A DNA stretch of 64,000 nt from Paracoccus hibiscisoli (GTDB lineage: Bacteria; Pseudomonadota; Alphaproteobacteria; Rhodobacterales; Rhodobacteraceae). Both the position numbers and the translations under genes were made by a program. Location: assembly GCF_005048265.1 (NCBI RefSeq), contig NZ_SUNH01000014.1, positions 1 through 64,000 of the forward strand, written 5' to 3'. This document shows, piece by piece, positions 45,019 to 53,317 of this stretch. The notes under the pieces were generated by a model, which was given only the letters and a program-made list of their open reading frames with translations, made no database searches and was not told the origin of the DNA. Position 1 is the stretch's first letter. Every line of letters begins with the position of its first letter.

Positions 45019-46095
45019 GTGAAAACCACGCTTATTCTGTCGACCGCCCTTGGCGGGTTCGCCTTTGCAGCCGCCGCCCAGGAGGTCAATGTCGTGTCCT
45101 GGGGCGGCGCCTATGAGGTCAGCCAGGTCGAGGCCTATAACAAGCCCTTCACCGCCGAGACGGGCATCCGCGTCAACATGATCGCCGCCGACAACCCCGC
45201 CACGCCGCTGCGCGCGCAGGTCGAGGCGCGCAACGTCAGCGGCGACGTCTTTGACGTCGAGGTCAGCGACGCGATCCGCCTGTGCGACGAGGGCGCGCTG
45301 GTCGAGATCGACCCGGCCAGCCTGCCCGCCGCCCCTGACGGAACCCCCGCGGCTGACGATTTCGTGCCGGGCGCGCTGCTGGATTGTGCCGTGGCCAACA
45401 TCGTCTGGGGCACGGTCATCAGCTATAACACCACCAAGTTCGAGGGCGACGCGCCCACCACGGCGGCGGATCTCTTCGACACCGAGACCTTCCCCGGCAA
45501 GCGCGGCCTGCCCAAGAACCCCAAGCGCACGCTGTATCTGGCCCTGATCGCCGATGGCGTCCCCGCCGCCGAGGTCTATGACCAGCTGGCCACCGAGGAG
45601 GGCGTGCAGCGCGCCTTTGACAAGCTGGACACGATCAAGTCGGACGTCGTCTGGTGGGAGGCCGGCGCCCAGCCCGTGCAGCTCTTGGCCGATGGTGAGG
45701 TCAGCATGACCACCGTCTATAACGGCCGCGTCTTCGACGCGATGGTGGCCGAGAACCAGCCCTTCGAGATCATCTGGGATGGGCAGTACATGGACATGGA
45801 CATGTTCGTGATCCCGGTCGATGCGCCCAATCCCGAAGCGGCGATGGAATACCTGAAATTCGCCACCGACACGCAGCGGCTGGCCGATCAGGCGCGCTAT
45901 ATCGCCTATGGCCCGGCGCGGAAATCCTCGGCCTCGCTGGTCGGCCTCTATCAGGACGGCGTAACCGAGATGGGCCCGCACATGCCCACCAGCCCCGAGG
46001 CGCTGGCCAATGCCGTGATGGACGACCCGGAATTCTGGGCCGACCATGCCGCCGAGCTGACCGAACGCTTCAACAGCTGGCTGGCCTCCTCCTGA
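45019..46095 (+). CDS. Periplasmic polyamine-type substrate-binding protein 2 (PotD-like)
   Basis: 358 residues. The start is GTG 45019 after GGGAG; the signal peptide is cut near AAAAQ. It shares with binding protein 1 the blocks VVSWGGAYE, KPFTAETGI, DNPATP, RLCDEGAL, DVVWWEAGAQP, LLADGEVSM, QPFEIIWDGQ and RFNSWLAS. Differences cluster in the ligand-side loops, so the two may widen substrate range. Confidence 0.9.
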   Translation: MKTTLILSTALGGFAFAAAAQEVNVVSWGGAYEVSQVEAYNKPFTAETGIRVNMIAADNPATPLRAQVEARNVSGDVFDVEVSDAIRLCDEGALVEIDPASLPAAPDGTPAADDFVPGALLDCAVANIVWGTVISYNTTKFEGDAPTTAADLFDTETFPGKRGLPKNPKRTLYLALIADGVPAAEVYDQLATEEGVQRAFDKLDTIKSDVVWWEAGAQPVQLLADGEVSMTTVYNGRVFDAMVAENQPFEIIWDGQYMDMDMFVIPVDAPNPEAAMEYLKFATDTQRLADQARYIAYGPARKSSASLVGLYQDGVTEMGPHMPTSPEALANAVMDDPEFWADHAAELTERFNSWLASS

Positions 46096-46103
46096 TCCGA
46101 AAC

Positions 46104-46130
46104 GCCGCCGCCCCATCGCGGGGTGGCGGC
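46104..46130 (+). repeat. Intercistronic stem-loop after binding protein 2
   Basis: GCCGCC-G-CCCC, loop ATCGC, GGGG-T-GGCGGC: eleven pairs with one G-T, nine bases after the stop and before the permease genes. Same position relative to its gene as the hairpin after binding protein 1. Confidence 0.6.
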
Positions 46131-46149
46131 CCTGACTGCCGGGGACGAC

Positions 46150-47451
46150 ATGGCGAACGCCGCACTTGATCCACATGCCGCCATCGCCACCACCGCATCC
46201 GGGGTGGGGCAGGGGCTGCTGACCACCGCCGACGGCAAGCCGCTCGCCCGGGCCCTGGTGCGCAGCCAGCGCCGCGCGCGCAGGCGGGCCTTTCTGCTGG
46301 TCCTGCCGCTGCTGGCCTTTGTCGTCATCACCTTCGTGGTGCCGATCGGGCAGATGCTGCAGCGGTCCTTCTACAATGACGGGTTCTCGGCCAATATGCC
46401 GCAGGTCTCGGCCTGGTTCGCGGCCACCGAACGCGGCACCGACCCCGACGACGCGGCATGGACCGCGCTGGCCCAGGATCTGGTCGCCAGCGCCGACGCG
46501 CGCAGCATCGGCGTGGTGGGCACGCGGGTCAATTACGACATGCCGGGCACGCGGTCGCTGTTCACCGCCACGGGCCGCCAGGTCCGCGGCGGGCTGGAGC
46601 CGCCCTATCGCGAGGCCCTGCTGGAGATCAACGAGACCTGGGGCGATCCGCGCCTGTGGTCGGTGATGCGCGAGGCCTCGACCCCTGTCACCGCCAATTT
46701 CTATCTGGCCGCCGTGGACCGCACCCGCGACGACGAGGGCCGCGTCCAGCAAGTCGCCGAACAGCAGCGGATCTATGTGACCCTGTTCTGGCGGACCTTC
46801 TGGCTGTCGGCGGTGATCACCGCGCTGACCTTTGTTCTGGGCTTTCCCATCGCGCATCTGCTGGCGACGCTGCCCATGCGGCAGTCGAACCTGCTGATGA
46901 TCCTGGTGCTGCTGCCCTTCTGGACGTCGCTGCTGGTGCGGACCACCAGCTGGATGGTGCTGCTGCAGCAGCAGGGCGTGATCAACGACATCCTGGTCTG
47001 GATGGGCGTGATCGGCGGCGGCCAGCGGTTGCAGATGATCTATAACCAGACCGGCACGATCATCGCGATGACGCATATCCTGCTGCCCTTCATGATCCTG
47101 CCGCTGTATTCGGTGATGCGCACGATCAACCCGTCCTATGTCCGCGCGGCGCGCAGCCTGGGGGCGACCAGCTGGACTGCGTTCCGGCGCGTCTATTTCC
47201 CGCAGACCCTGCCGGGCCTGGGGGCGGGCGCGATGCTGGTCTTCATCCTGGCGGTCGGGTATTACATCACGCCCGCGCTGGTCGGCGGGTCCTCGGGGCA
47301 GCTGATCTCGAACATGATCGCCTCGCACATGACGGGCACGCTGAACTGGTCCATGGCGGCGGCGCTGGCAGCCCTGCTGTTGGGCGCGGTGCTGGTGCTC
47401 TATTGGCTCTATGATCGCCTTGTCGGCGTCGACAACCTGAAACTGGGGTAA
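46150..47451 (+). CDS. Polyamine-type ABC transporter permease 1 (PotB-like)
   Basis: 433 residues. The first membrane helix (about 50-70) is followed by an unusually long periplasmic insert (about 75-210) before five more helices, with coupling motif AARSLGATSWTAFRRVYFP near 340. The insert is a known feature of one PotB subgroup in alphaproteobacteria. ATG 46150 is chosen for its GGGG ribosome site; a GTG nine codons upstream is in frame. Confidence 0.9.
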   Translation: MANAALDPHAAIATTASGVGQGLLTTADGKPLARALVRSQRRARRRAFLLVLPLLAFVVITFVVPIGQMLQRSFYNDGFSANMPQVSAWFAATERGTDPDDAAWTALAQDLVASADARSIGVVGTRVNYDMPGTRSLFTATGRQVRGGLEPPYREALLEINETWGDPRLWSVMREASTPVTANFYLAAVDRTRDDEGRVQQVAEQQRIYVTLFWRTFWLSAVITALTFVLGFPIAHLLATLPMRQSNLLMILVLLPFWTSLLVRTTSWMVLLQQQGVINDILVWMGVIGGGQRLQMIYNQTGTIIAMTHILLPFMILPLYSVMRTINPSYVRAARSLGATSWTAFRRVYFPQTLPGLGAGAMLVFILAVGYYITPALVGGSSGQLISNMIASHMTGTLNWSMAAALAALLLGAVLVLYWLYDRLVGVDNLKLG

Positions 47452-47455
47452 GCGC

Positions 47456-48406
47456 ATGGCCGTTCCGACCTATGCCAGCCCGCTGGAGCGTCTGTGGCAT
47501 TACACCCGCCTGACGATCTGCGCGCTGATCTTTGTCTTCCTGATCGCGCCGATCATCGTGATCATCCCGCTGTCCTTCAATGCCGAACCCTATTTCACCT
47601 TCACCGACCGGATGCTGTCCTTTGACCCCGAAGGCTACAGCACCCGCTGGTATTCCAGCCTGCTGACCTTCGGGATGCAGAATCCCGACGCCACGGGCTG
47701 GGCCTTCTGGTCGGATGCCTGGGCCAACGCGAACTGGATCAAGGCGGCCAAGAACTCGATCATCATCGGGGTGTTCTCGACGATTGTGGCCACGGTGCTG
47801 GGGACGCTGGCGGCCTTGGGCCTGTCGCGCCCCGAGATGCCGTTCCGCCGCGCGATCATGGCGATCCTGATCTCTCCCATGATCGTGCCGCTGATCATCA
47901 CCGCGACGGGGATGTTCTTCTTCTATTCGAATCCCTGCGAGCTGCTGACACTGATCGGGCTGGACCCGCAATGCGGGCGGCTGGCGGGCACCTATCTGGG
48001 CGTGATCCTGGCCCACGCGACCTTGGGCATTCCCTTCGTCATCATTACCGTGACGGCGACGTTGGTCGGGTTCGACCAGTCTCTGAATCGGGCCGCGGCC
48101 AGCCTGGGGGCCAATCCGCGGACCACGTTCTTCAAGGTGACGATGCCGCTGATCCTGCCAGGGGTGGTGTCGGGCGCGCTGTTCGCGTTCGTGACGTCCT
48201 TCGATGAGGTGGTGGCGGTGCTGTTCATCGCCGGGCCCGAACAGCAGACCATTCCGCGCCAGATGTGGAACGGCATCCGCGAGCAGATCAGCCCGGCCAT
48301 CCTGGCGGTGGCGACGCTGCTGGTGATCTTTTCGATCGCGCTTCTGACCACGGTCGAGCTGTTGCGCCGCCGGTCCGAGCGCATCCGGGGCGTCACGCCG
48401 CGATGA
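47456..48406 (+). CDS. Polyamine-type ABC transporter permease 2 (PotC-like)
   Basis: 316 residues with six membrane helices, LIAPIIVIIPLSFNAEPYFTF at the N-terminus, and the coupling motif RAAASLGANPRTTFFKVTMP near 220. It pairs with permease 1 four bases upstream. The ATG lies after GGGGTAAGCGC; the stop overlaps the hemerythrin start. Confidence 0.92.
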   Translation: MAVPTYASPLERLWHYTRLTICALIFVFLIAPIIVIIPLSFNAEPYFTFTDRMLSFDPEGYSTRWYSSLLTFGMQNPDATGWAFWSDAWANANWIKAAKNSIIIGVFSTIVATVLGTLAALGLSRPEMPFRRAIMAILISPMIVPLIITATGMFFFYSNPCELLTLIGLDPQCGRLAGTYLGVILAHATLGIPFVIITVTATLVGFDQSLNRAAASLGANPRTTFFKVTMPLILPGVVSGALFAFVTSFDEVVAVLFIAGPEQQTIPRQMWNGIREQISPAILAVATLLVIFSIALLTTVELLRRRSERIRGVTPR

Positions 48407-48963
48407 CGCCCGAGGAGTTGGAGGACGAGGACGCGCGGCCCGCGCCGCCCGTCTATCCCGCGATCACGGGGGCCGAGCGCGCCCATGGCCGCCGTCTGGC
48501 CGCGATCCACGACATGTATCGGGCCGAGCTGGACGCTGTGGCACGGCTGCTGGATGCGATCAGGGCGGGCAGCGGGAATGCCGCCGACCTGGCACCGGCA
48601 GTGGCGGGGACGCAGCTGGCGCGCAACATGGCGCTGTTCGGCACCGCCTGCGGGCGCGATTGCGCGTTGCTGCAGAACCACCATGACATCGAGGAGCAGT
48701 GGATGTTCCCATCCCTGGCCGAGCGGGGCGGCGCGGTTCTGGCGCCGGTCATTGCGCGGCTGAAGGCCGAGCATGCGGTGATCCACGGGCTGATCGGCGC
48801 CCTGCACGAGGCGGCGCGCGATCTGGCGGCGTCGCCGGGGGCGGAGGGGTTCGCGCGCTGCGCGGCGGATTTCGCGGTGCTGGACCGGGCGATCCGGTCG
48901 CATTTCGGCTATGAGGAGCGGGCGTTGGAGGAGCCTTTGGGGGCGCTGCGCGTGCCGATCTGA
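48403..48963 (+). CDS. Hemerythrin HHE-domain protein
   Basis: 186 residues of a four-helix bundle. Candidate iron ligands are in HDMYRAELD, LQNHHDIEEQWMFP, EHAVIHGL and HFGYEERALE. Such proteins bind a di-iron centre and act in oxygen, nitric oxide or iron handling. It is translationally coupled (ATGA) to the transporter permease, an unusual partner. Function is not settled. Confidence 0.85.
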   Translation: MTPEELEDEDARPAPPVYPAITGAERAHGRRLAAIHDMYRAELDAVARLLDAIRAGSGNAADLAPAVAGTQLARNMALFGTACGRDCALLQNHHDIEEQWMFPSLAERGGAVLAPVIARLKAEHAVIHGLIGALHEAARDLAASPGAEGFARCAADFAVLDRAIRSHFGYEERALEEPLGALRVPI

Positions 48964-48982
48964 CGGCGGGGTTGCGTCCCGC

Positions 48983-49045
48983 GACGGCGGGGGGCCAGCC
49001 CCCCGCACCCCCCGCCGGGGAGCCTGCGGCCCCCCGGACCCCCGC
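48983..49045. repeat. G/C-tract intergenic hairpin element
   Basis: Between convergent genes, GCGGGGGG pairs with CCCCCCGC around loop CCAG (48987-49006). This is followed by further C-runs and G-runs that could fold again. The style is that of dispersed intergenic elements in high-GC Proteobacteria; copy number cannot be judged from one window. Confidence 0.45.
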
Positions 49046-49051
49046 GTCATG

Positions 49052-49996
49052 TCAAGGGAGAAGCGCCAGCCACATCCAGACGGACAGGGTCGAGAGGGCC
49101 GTCGCGATCAGCACGCTGGAGGCCGCAACCCGCCGCGCGGCGCCGTAGATGTTGGCGAAGAGATAGGCGTTCACCCCGGGGGCCATCGACGCGGTCAGCA
49201 CCGCCGAGCGCATGCCGTCGCGGTCGAGGCCCAGCAGCCATCCCGTGCCGAAGGTGATCGCCGGGTGCAGGATCAGCGACGCCGCGCAGCACATCGCGAT
49301 GGTCGCCATGTCGCCCTCGGGGCGATAGCGATAGAGGACGCCGCCCAGCCCGAACAGCGCCGCAGGCAGTGCCGCGCGGGCGATCATGTCGGCCGCGTCC
49401 CAGAACCCCTGCGGCAGCGCCAGGCCCGCCTGCATCAGCAGGTTCACCGACAGCCCCGCCAGAATGCCGATCACCAGGGACGTCCGCAGCACCCCCGTCA
49501 GCGCCTTGAGCGCCACGCGTCCGACGGACAGGCCGCTGCCGCGGGCACGGGTGAACTCCATCACCGTGATCCCGAAGGTGTAGAGCATGGGCGAATGCAG
49601 CGCGATGATGGCCCAGTTTCCCGCCAGCGCGTCGGGCCCATAGGCACGTTCGGTGATCGGCACCCCGAGCAGCAGCGTGTTCGAGAACAGGCACACAAAG
49701 CCGATCGCCACGCAATCGACCGGGGGGCGGCGGAACAGCCAGCGCGCCCCCGCCCAGCCCGCGCCGAAGGCCGCGAAGGCCCCGGCATAGAAGGGGATCA
49801 GCAGCTGGGCGCGAAACTCGGTCCCCAGATCCAGCCGCGCCATCGACACGAAGAGCAGCGTCGGCACGGCGAAGTTCTGGGCAAAGCTCATCAGCCCGTC
49901 GACGCCCGCGGCGCTGAACCAGCCGCGCCAGGTCACCAGATAGCCAAAGCCCACGATCAGGAAGACCGGAAGGATGATCGTGAAAAGGACGCTCAT
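49052..49996 (-). CDS. AEC (auxin efflux carrier) family transporter
   Basis: 314 residues with about ten membrane helices. ILPVFLIVGFGYLVTWRGWF is the typical start, and LLLGVPITERAYG and ASMAPGVNAYLFANIYG are conserved segments. Bacterial members export or exchange carboxylates and other small solutes. ATGA overlap with the PhnP-like gene; last gene of the operon. Confidence 0.9.
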   Translation of the reverse strand: MSVLFTIILPVFLIVGFGYLVTWRGWFSAAGVDGLMSFAQNFAVPTLLFVSMARLDLGTEFRAQLLIPFYAGAFAAFGAGWAGARWLFRRPPVDCVAIGFVCLFSNTLLLGVPITERAYGPDALAGNWAIIALHSPMLYTFGITVMEFTRARGSGLSVGRVALKALTGVLRTSLVIGILAGLSVNLLMQAGLALPQGFWDAADMIARAALPAALFGLGGVLYRYRPEGDMATIAMCCAASLILHPAITFGTGWLLGLDRDGMRSAVLTASMAPGVNAYLFANIYGAARRVAASSVLIATALSTLSVWMWLALLP

Positions 49997-50820
49997 GCGG
50001 CGGGGGGCAGGTCGGGGCTGTGGGCGGTGGTCACGATCCGCATGCCGTCGAAGGCAGGTTCGACATGGGGCGGGGTCCGGGCGGCGACGGCGGCGTAATC
50101 CATCTCGATATGCATGTTGGTCAGCACGGCGCGCGGGCTGCGGGCGCGGGCGATCCAGTCCAGCGCCAGGTCCAGATGGGCGTGGCTGGGATGCGGCTCG
50201 GGGCGCAGGGCGTCGATGATGACGACCGGCGCGTCCTGGATCAGCGGCCAGGCGGTGTCGGGAATGTCGGACACGTCGGGCAGATAGACCAGCCCGCCGA
50301 TGCGAAAGCCCAGGGCGGTGATCTCTCCGTGCTGGACGCGGAAGGGGATCAGCGTGATCGCGCCGCCCGGCCCGTCGATGGTGATGCGGCCGGTGATGGG
50401 GTGCAGGGCGCAGATCGGGGGATACTGGCTGCCCTCGGGCGTCTGGAAGACATAACCGAAGCGGGTGGTCAGTGCCTCGGCCGTGGGGCCGTCCGCCCAG
50501 AGGGGCAGGATGCGGCGGGCGTTGAAGACCAGCTGGCGCAGGTCGTCGATGCCGTGGACATGATCGGCATGGGCATGGGTATAGACGACCGCATCCAGCG
50601 TCGCCACGTCCGCATCCAGCATCTGCGGGACCAGGTCGGGGCCGGTGTCGATCAGCACCTGCGTGGTGCCGCCCGGCCCGTCGCGTTCGACCAGCAGCGA
50701 ACAGCGGCGGCGCCGGTTCCTGGGGTTCGCGGGGTCGCAATCGCCCCATCGGTTGCCAAGGCGCGGCACGCCCCCCGACGATCCGCAGCCCAGGATCGTG
50801 GCGCGGATCGTGTCGGTCAT
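49993..50820 (-). CDS. PhnP-like metallo-beta-lactamase-fold hydrolase
   Basis: 275 residues. The metal motif THAHADHVHGIDDLRQL near residue 80 and the early LGCGSSGGVPRLGNRWGDCD match PhnP-type phosphodiesterases that open cyclic phosphates. Being beside tatD and holB is a common arrangement in this group. The true substrate is not known. Confidence 0.88.
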   Translation of the reverse strand: MTDTIRATILGCGSSGGVPRLGNRWGDCDPANPRNRRRRCSLLVERDGPGGTTQVLIDTGPDLVPQMLDADVATLDAVVYTHAHADHVHGIDDLRQLVFNARRILPLWADGPTAEALTTRFGYVFQTPEGSQYPPICALHPITGRITIDGPGGAITLIPFRVQHGEITALGFRIGGLVYLPDVSDIPDTAWPLIQDAPVVIIDALRPEPHPSHAHLDLALDWIARARSPRAVLTNMHIEMDYAAVAARTPPHVEPAFDGMRIVTTAHSPDLPPAA

Positions 50821-51611
50821 CGGGCGGCCTTCCAGAACAGGCGGTCGAAATTCGCCTCGGTCCGGGCGGCGAATTCGGGCAGGGACAGGCCGAACAGCTG
50901 CGCCCCCACGGCGGCGGTATGGGCGACATAGGCGGGCTCGTTCCGGCGCCCGCGATGGGGGGGCGGGGCCAGATAGGGGCTGTCGGTTTCCACCAGGATA
51001 CGGTCCAGCGGCGCGGCCGCGAAGATGTCGCGCAGATCCTGGGACCGCGGAAATGCCGCGATGCCCGACATCGACAGATAGAACCCCAGATCCAGCGCCG
51101 CCTGCGCCAGCGCGGGGGTCGAGCTGAAGCAATGCATGACGCAGCTGTAGGCACCTGCGCGGTGTTCCTCGGCCAGGATGCGGGCCATGTCGTCATCGGC
51201 GTCGCGGGCGTGAATGATCAGGGGCAGGCGGGTCAGGCGCGCGGCCTGAATGTGGATGCGCAGGCTGTCCTGCTGGGCCTGCGCGCTGTCGGCGGTGTAG
51301 TGGTAATCCAGCCCCGTCTCGCCGATGGCCACGAATTTAGGGTGATCGGCCAGGGCCACCAGCTGATCGACGGTGGCCATCGGCTCGTCCGCGACGCTCA
51401 TCGGGTGGGTGCCTACGGCGTAGAAGACGCCATCATGCGCCTTGGCCAGGGCGCGCACGGCGGGCTCCTGGCGCAGGCGGGTGCAGATGGTGACCATCCG
51501 CCCGACGCCCGCGGCGCGGGCGCGGTCGATCAGGGCGGCATGTTCGCCGTCGAAATCGGGGAAATCCAGGTGGCAATGGCTGTCGGTCAGCCGGAGGGCC
51601 GCATCGGTCAT
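50817..51611 (-). CDS. tatD: TatD family metal-dependent deoxyribonuclease
   Basis: 264 residues, full length. Metal ligands are in DSHCHLD, GETGLDYHY, IIHARDAD, CVMHCFSS and LVETDSPYL. It has 3'-5' DNase activity by family. It starts three bases after holB and overlaps the PhnP-like gene by 4 bases. Confidence 0.93.
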   Translation of the reverse strand: MTDAALRLTDSHCHLDFPDFDGEHAALIDRARAAGVGRMVTICTRLRQEPAVRALAKAHDGVFYAVGTHPMSVADEPMATVDQLVALADHPKFVAIGETGLDYHYTADSAQAQQDSLRIHIQAARLTRLPLIIHARDADDDMARILAEEHRAGAYSCVMHCFSSTPALAQAALDLGFYLSMSGIAAFPRSQDLRDIFAAAPLDRILVETDSPYLAPPPHRGRRNEPAYVAHTAAVGAQLFGLSLPEFAARTEANFDRLFWKAAR

Positions 51612-51614
51612 CGG

Positions 51615-52724
51615 TCAGGCCTTGGTCAGGGACGCTTGCGCGGGCGGCAGCTGCGCCAGTTCCAGCACCATATCCATGACCAGCGCGGCAGGGTCAAGGT
51701 TGACCGCCCGACCCGTGCGGGCACGCGCCGACAGGCGGGACTGCGCCTCGGCCCAGATGCGGGCAGCGTGGTCGTCGGGCGACAGCCGCGCCATCAGGGC
51801 GCCTTCGCCGCGCGCGGCCTGGGGCAGGGGCGCGCCCATCAGCCCCGCGCGCGCCAGCCGGGTGACAAAGCGGTCCAGCACGGTGATGGTCAGATCGAAC
51901 GGGTCGCCATCGGCGCCTGCGCGCCCCGCCGCGCCATCGGCGAATTTCGACGCGGCCAGGCGGTCCAGCCGGGGCAGGGTGGCGAACAGATCGACCAGCG
52001 CCTGATAGCGGTCCAGCCCCCCCTGACCCGCCAGCCGCAGCGCCTCTCCGACGGACCCGTCGGAGAGGGCCGACAGCGCCTCGGCATCCTCGTTCAGGCC
52101 CATGTCGGACAGAATCGCGGACATCTGGCGCGGCGGCAGGGGCGACAGGCGCAGCGTGCGGCAGCGCGACCGGATCGTGGGCAGCAGCCGCGCGGGCTGA
52201 TGCGCGATCAGCAGGATCAGCGCGTCTGACGGTGGCTCCTCCAGCACCTTCAGCAGGGCGTTGGCGGCGGCGGTGTTCATCTCATCGGCGGCGTCGATGA
52301 TGGCGACGCGGCGCCCCCCTTCGGCGGCCGACAGGTGGAAGAAGGACAGCAGCCGGCGGATCTCGTCCACGGTGATCTCGGCGCGCAGGCGGCTGGTCTT
52401 GTCGTCCCAGGGGCGGCGGATCAGGGCCAGGCGCGGCTCGGACAGGGCGGCGATGCGGCGGGCCTCGAGGGTGTCGGGGTCGACGGATAGATCGGCCCGC
52501 CCGGTATCGGCCAGAAGCCAGCGCGCGATGGCCCAGGCTAGCGTCGCCTTGCCCACGCCGCGCGGCCCGGTCAGCAGCCAGGCATGGTGCAGCCGGTCGC
52601 CCTGTGCCGCCTGCAGGAAAGACGCAACCGCCGCATCCTGACCGATCACGCGCGGCGCGTGGCGCGGATGGGGCGCGCCGGGAACCCGGTCGGGTTCGGG
52701 AATATCGTCGGGCGCGGTCTTCAC
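51615..52724 (-). CDS. holB: DNA polymerase III delta' subunit HolB
   Basis: 369 residues. The AAA+ clamp-loader domain has RVIGQDAAVASFLQAAQ, LLTGPRGVGKATLA, IDAADEMNTAAANALLKVLEEP and LPTIRSRCRTLRLSPL, with a helical C-terminal domain after residue 215. It is part of the clamp loader. GTG 52724 overlaps the tmk stop (GTGA). Confidence 0.92.
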   Translation of the reverse strand: MKTAPDDIPEPDRVPGAPHPRHAPRVIGQDAAVASFLQAAQGDRLHHAWLLTGPRGVGKATLAWAIARWLLADTGRADLSVDPDTLEARRIAALSEPRLALIRRPWDDKTSRLRAEITVDEIRRLLSFFHLSAAEGGRRVAIIDAADEMNTAAANALLKVLEEPPSDALILLIAHQPARLLPTIRSRCRTLRLSPLPPRQMSAILSDMGLNEDAEALSALSDGSVGEALRLAGQGGLDRYQALVDLFATLPRLDRLAASKFADGAAGRAGADGDPFDLTITVLDRFVTRLARAGLMGAPLPQAARGEGALMARLSPDDHAARIWAEAQSRLSARARTGRAVNLDPAALVMDMVLELAQLPPAQASLTKA

Positions 52725-53317
52725 AGCGCGGCCAGGATGCGGGCGGAGACGTCCCCGGCGGTGCCGCTGCCGTCGATCAGGCGCACGCGGTCGGGATATT
52801 CGGCGGCCAGCGCGCGGAACCCCGTCGCCAGCCGCTGCTGGAACGACAGGCCCAGGCTTTCGAACCGATCCTCGGCCCCGCCACGCGCATTGCCTCGCGC
52901 CAGCCCCGTCGCGGGGTCGATGTCGATGACAAAGGTCCGGTCCGGCTCGACCCCGATCATCAGCGCGTGCAGCCGGTCGACCATGTCGCGCAGATCGCCC
53001 CGCGCAGCACCCTGATAGACGCGGGTGCTGTCGGCAAAGCGGTCGGTCACCACCACGCGGCCCGCCTCCAGCGCCGGGCGGATGGTGCGTTCCAGATGAT
53101 CGCGGCGGGCGGCGGTGAACAGCAGGCACTCGGTCTCGGGCGACCAGCGTTCGCCGGCACCCTCGACCAGCAGGCGGCGGATCTCCTCGGCGCCGGGGCT
53201 GCCGCCGGGCTCGCGGGTCAGCACCACGTCGCGGCCCTGGGCGCGCAGTGCGTCGGCCAGCAGGCGTCCTTGGGTGGATTTGCCGCAGCCGTCGATGCCC
53301 TCCAGGCTGATCAGCAT
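52721..53317 (-). CDS. tmk: Thymidylate kinase
   Basis: 198 residues. P-loop EGIDGCGKST at residues 6-15, TREPGGSPGAEEIR, and DRFADSTRVYQG. It phosphorylates dTMP to dTDP. The ATG shares one base with the carboxypeptidase stop. Confidence 0.96.
   Translation of the reverse strand: MLISLEGIDGCGKSTQGRLLADALRAQGRDVVLTREPGGSPGAEEIRRLLVEGAGERWSPETECLLFTAARRDHLERTIRPALEAGRVVVTDRFADSTRVYQGAARGDLRDMVDRLHALMIGVEPDRTFVIDIDPATGLARGNARGGAEDRFESLGLSFQQRLATGFRALAAEYPDRVRLIDGSGTAGDVSARILAAL

Noticed and set aside
43720..47457. A 1245-codon minus-strand open frame across the polyamine transporter
   Set aside because: It covers four clear genes on the plus strand and its translation shows no family motif.
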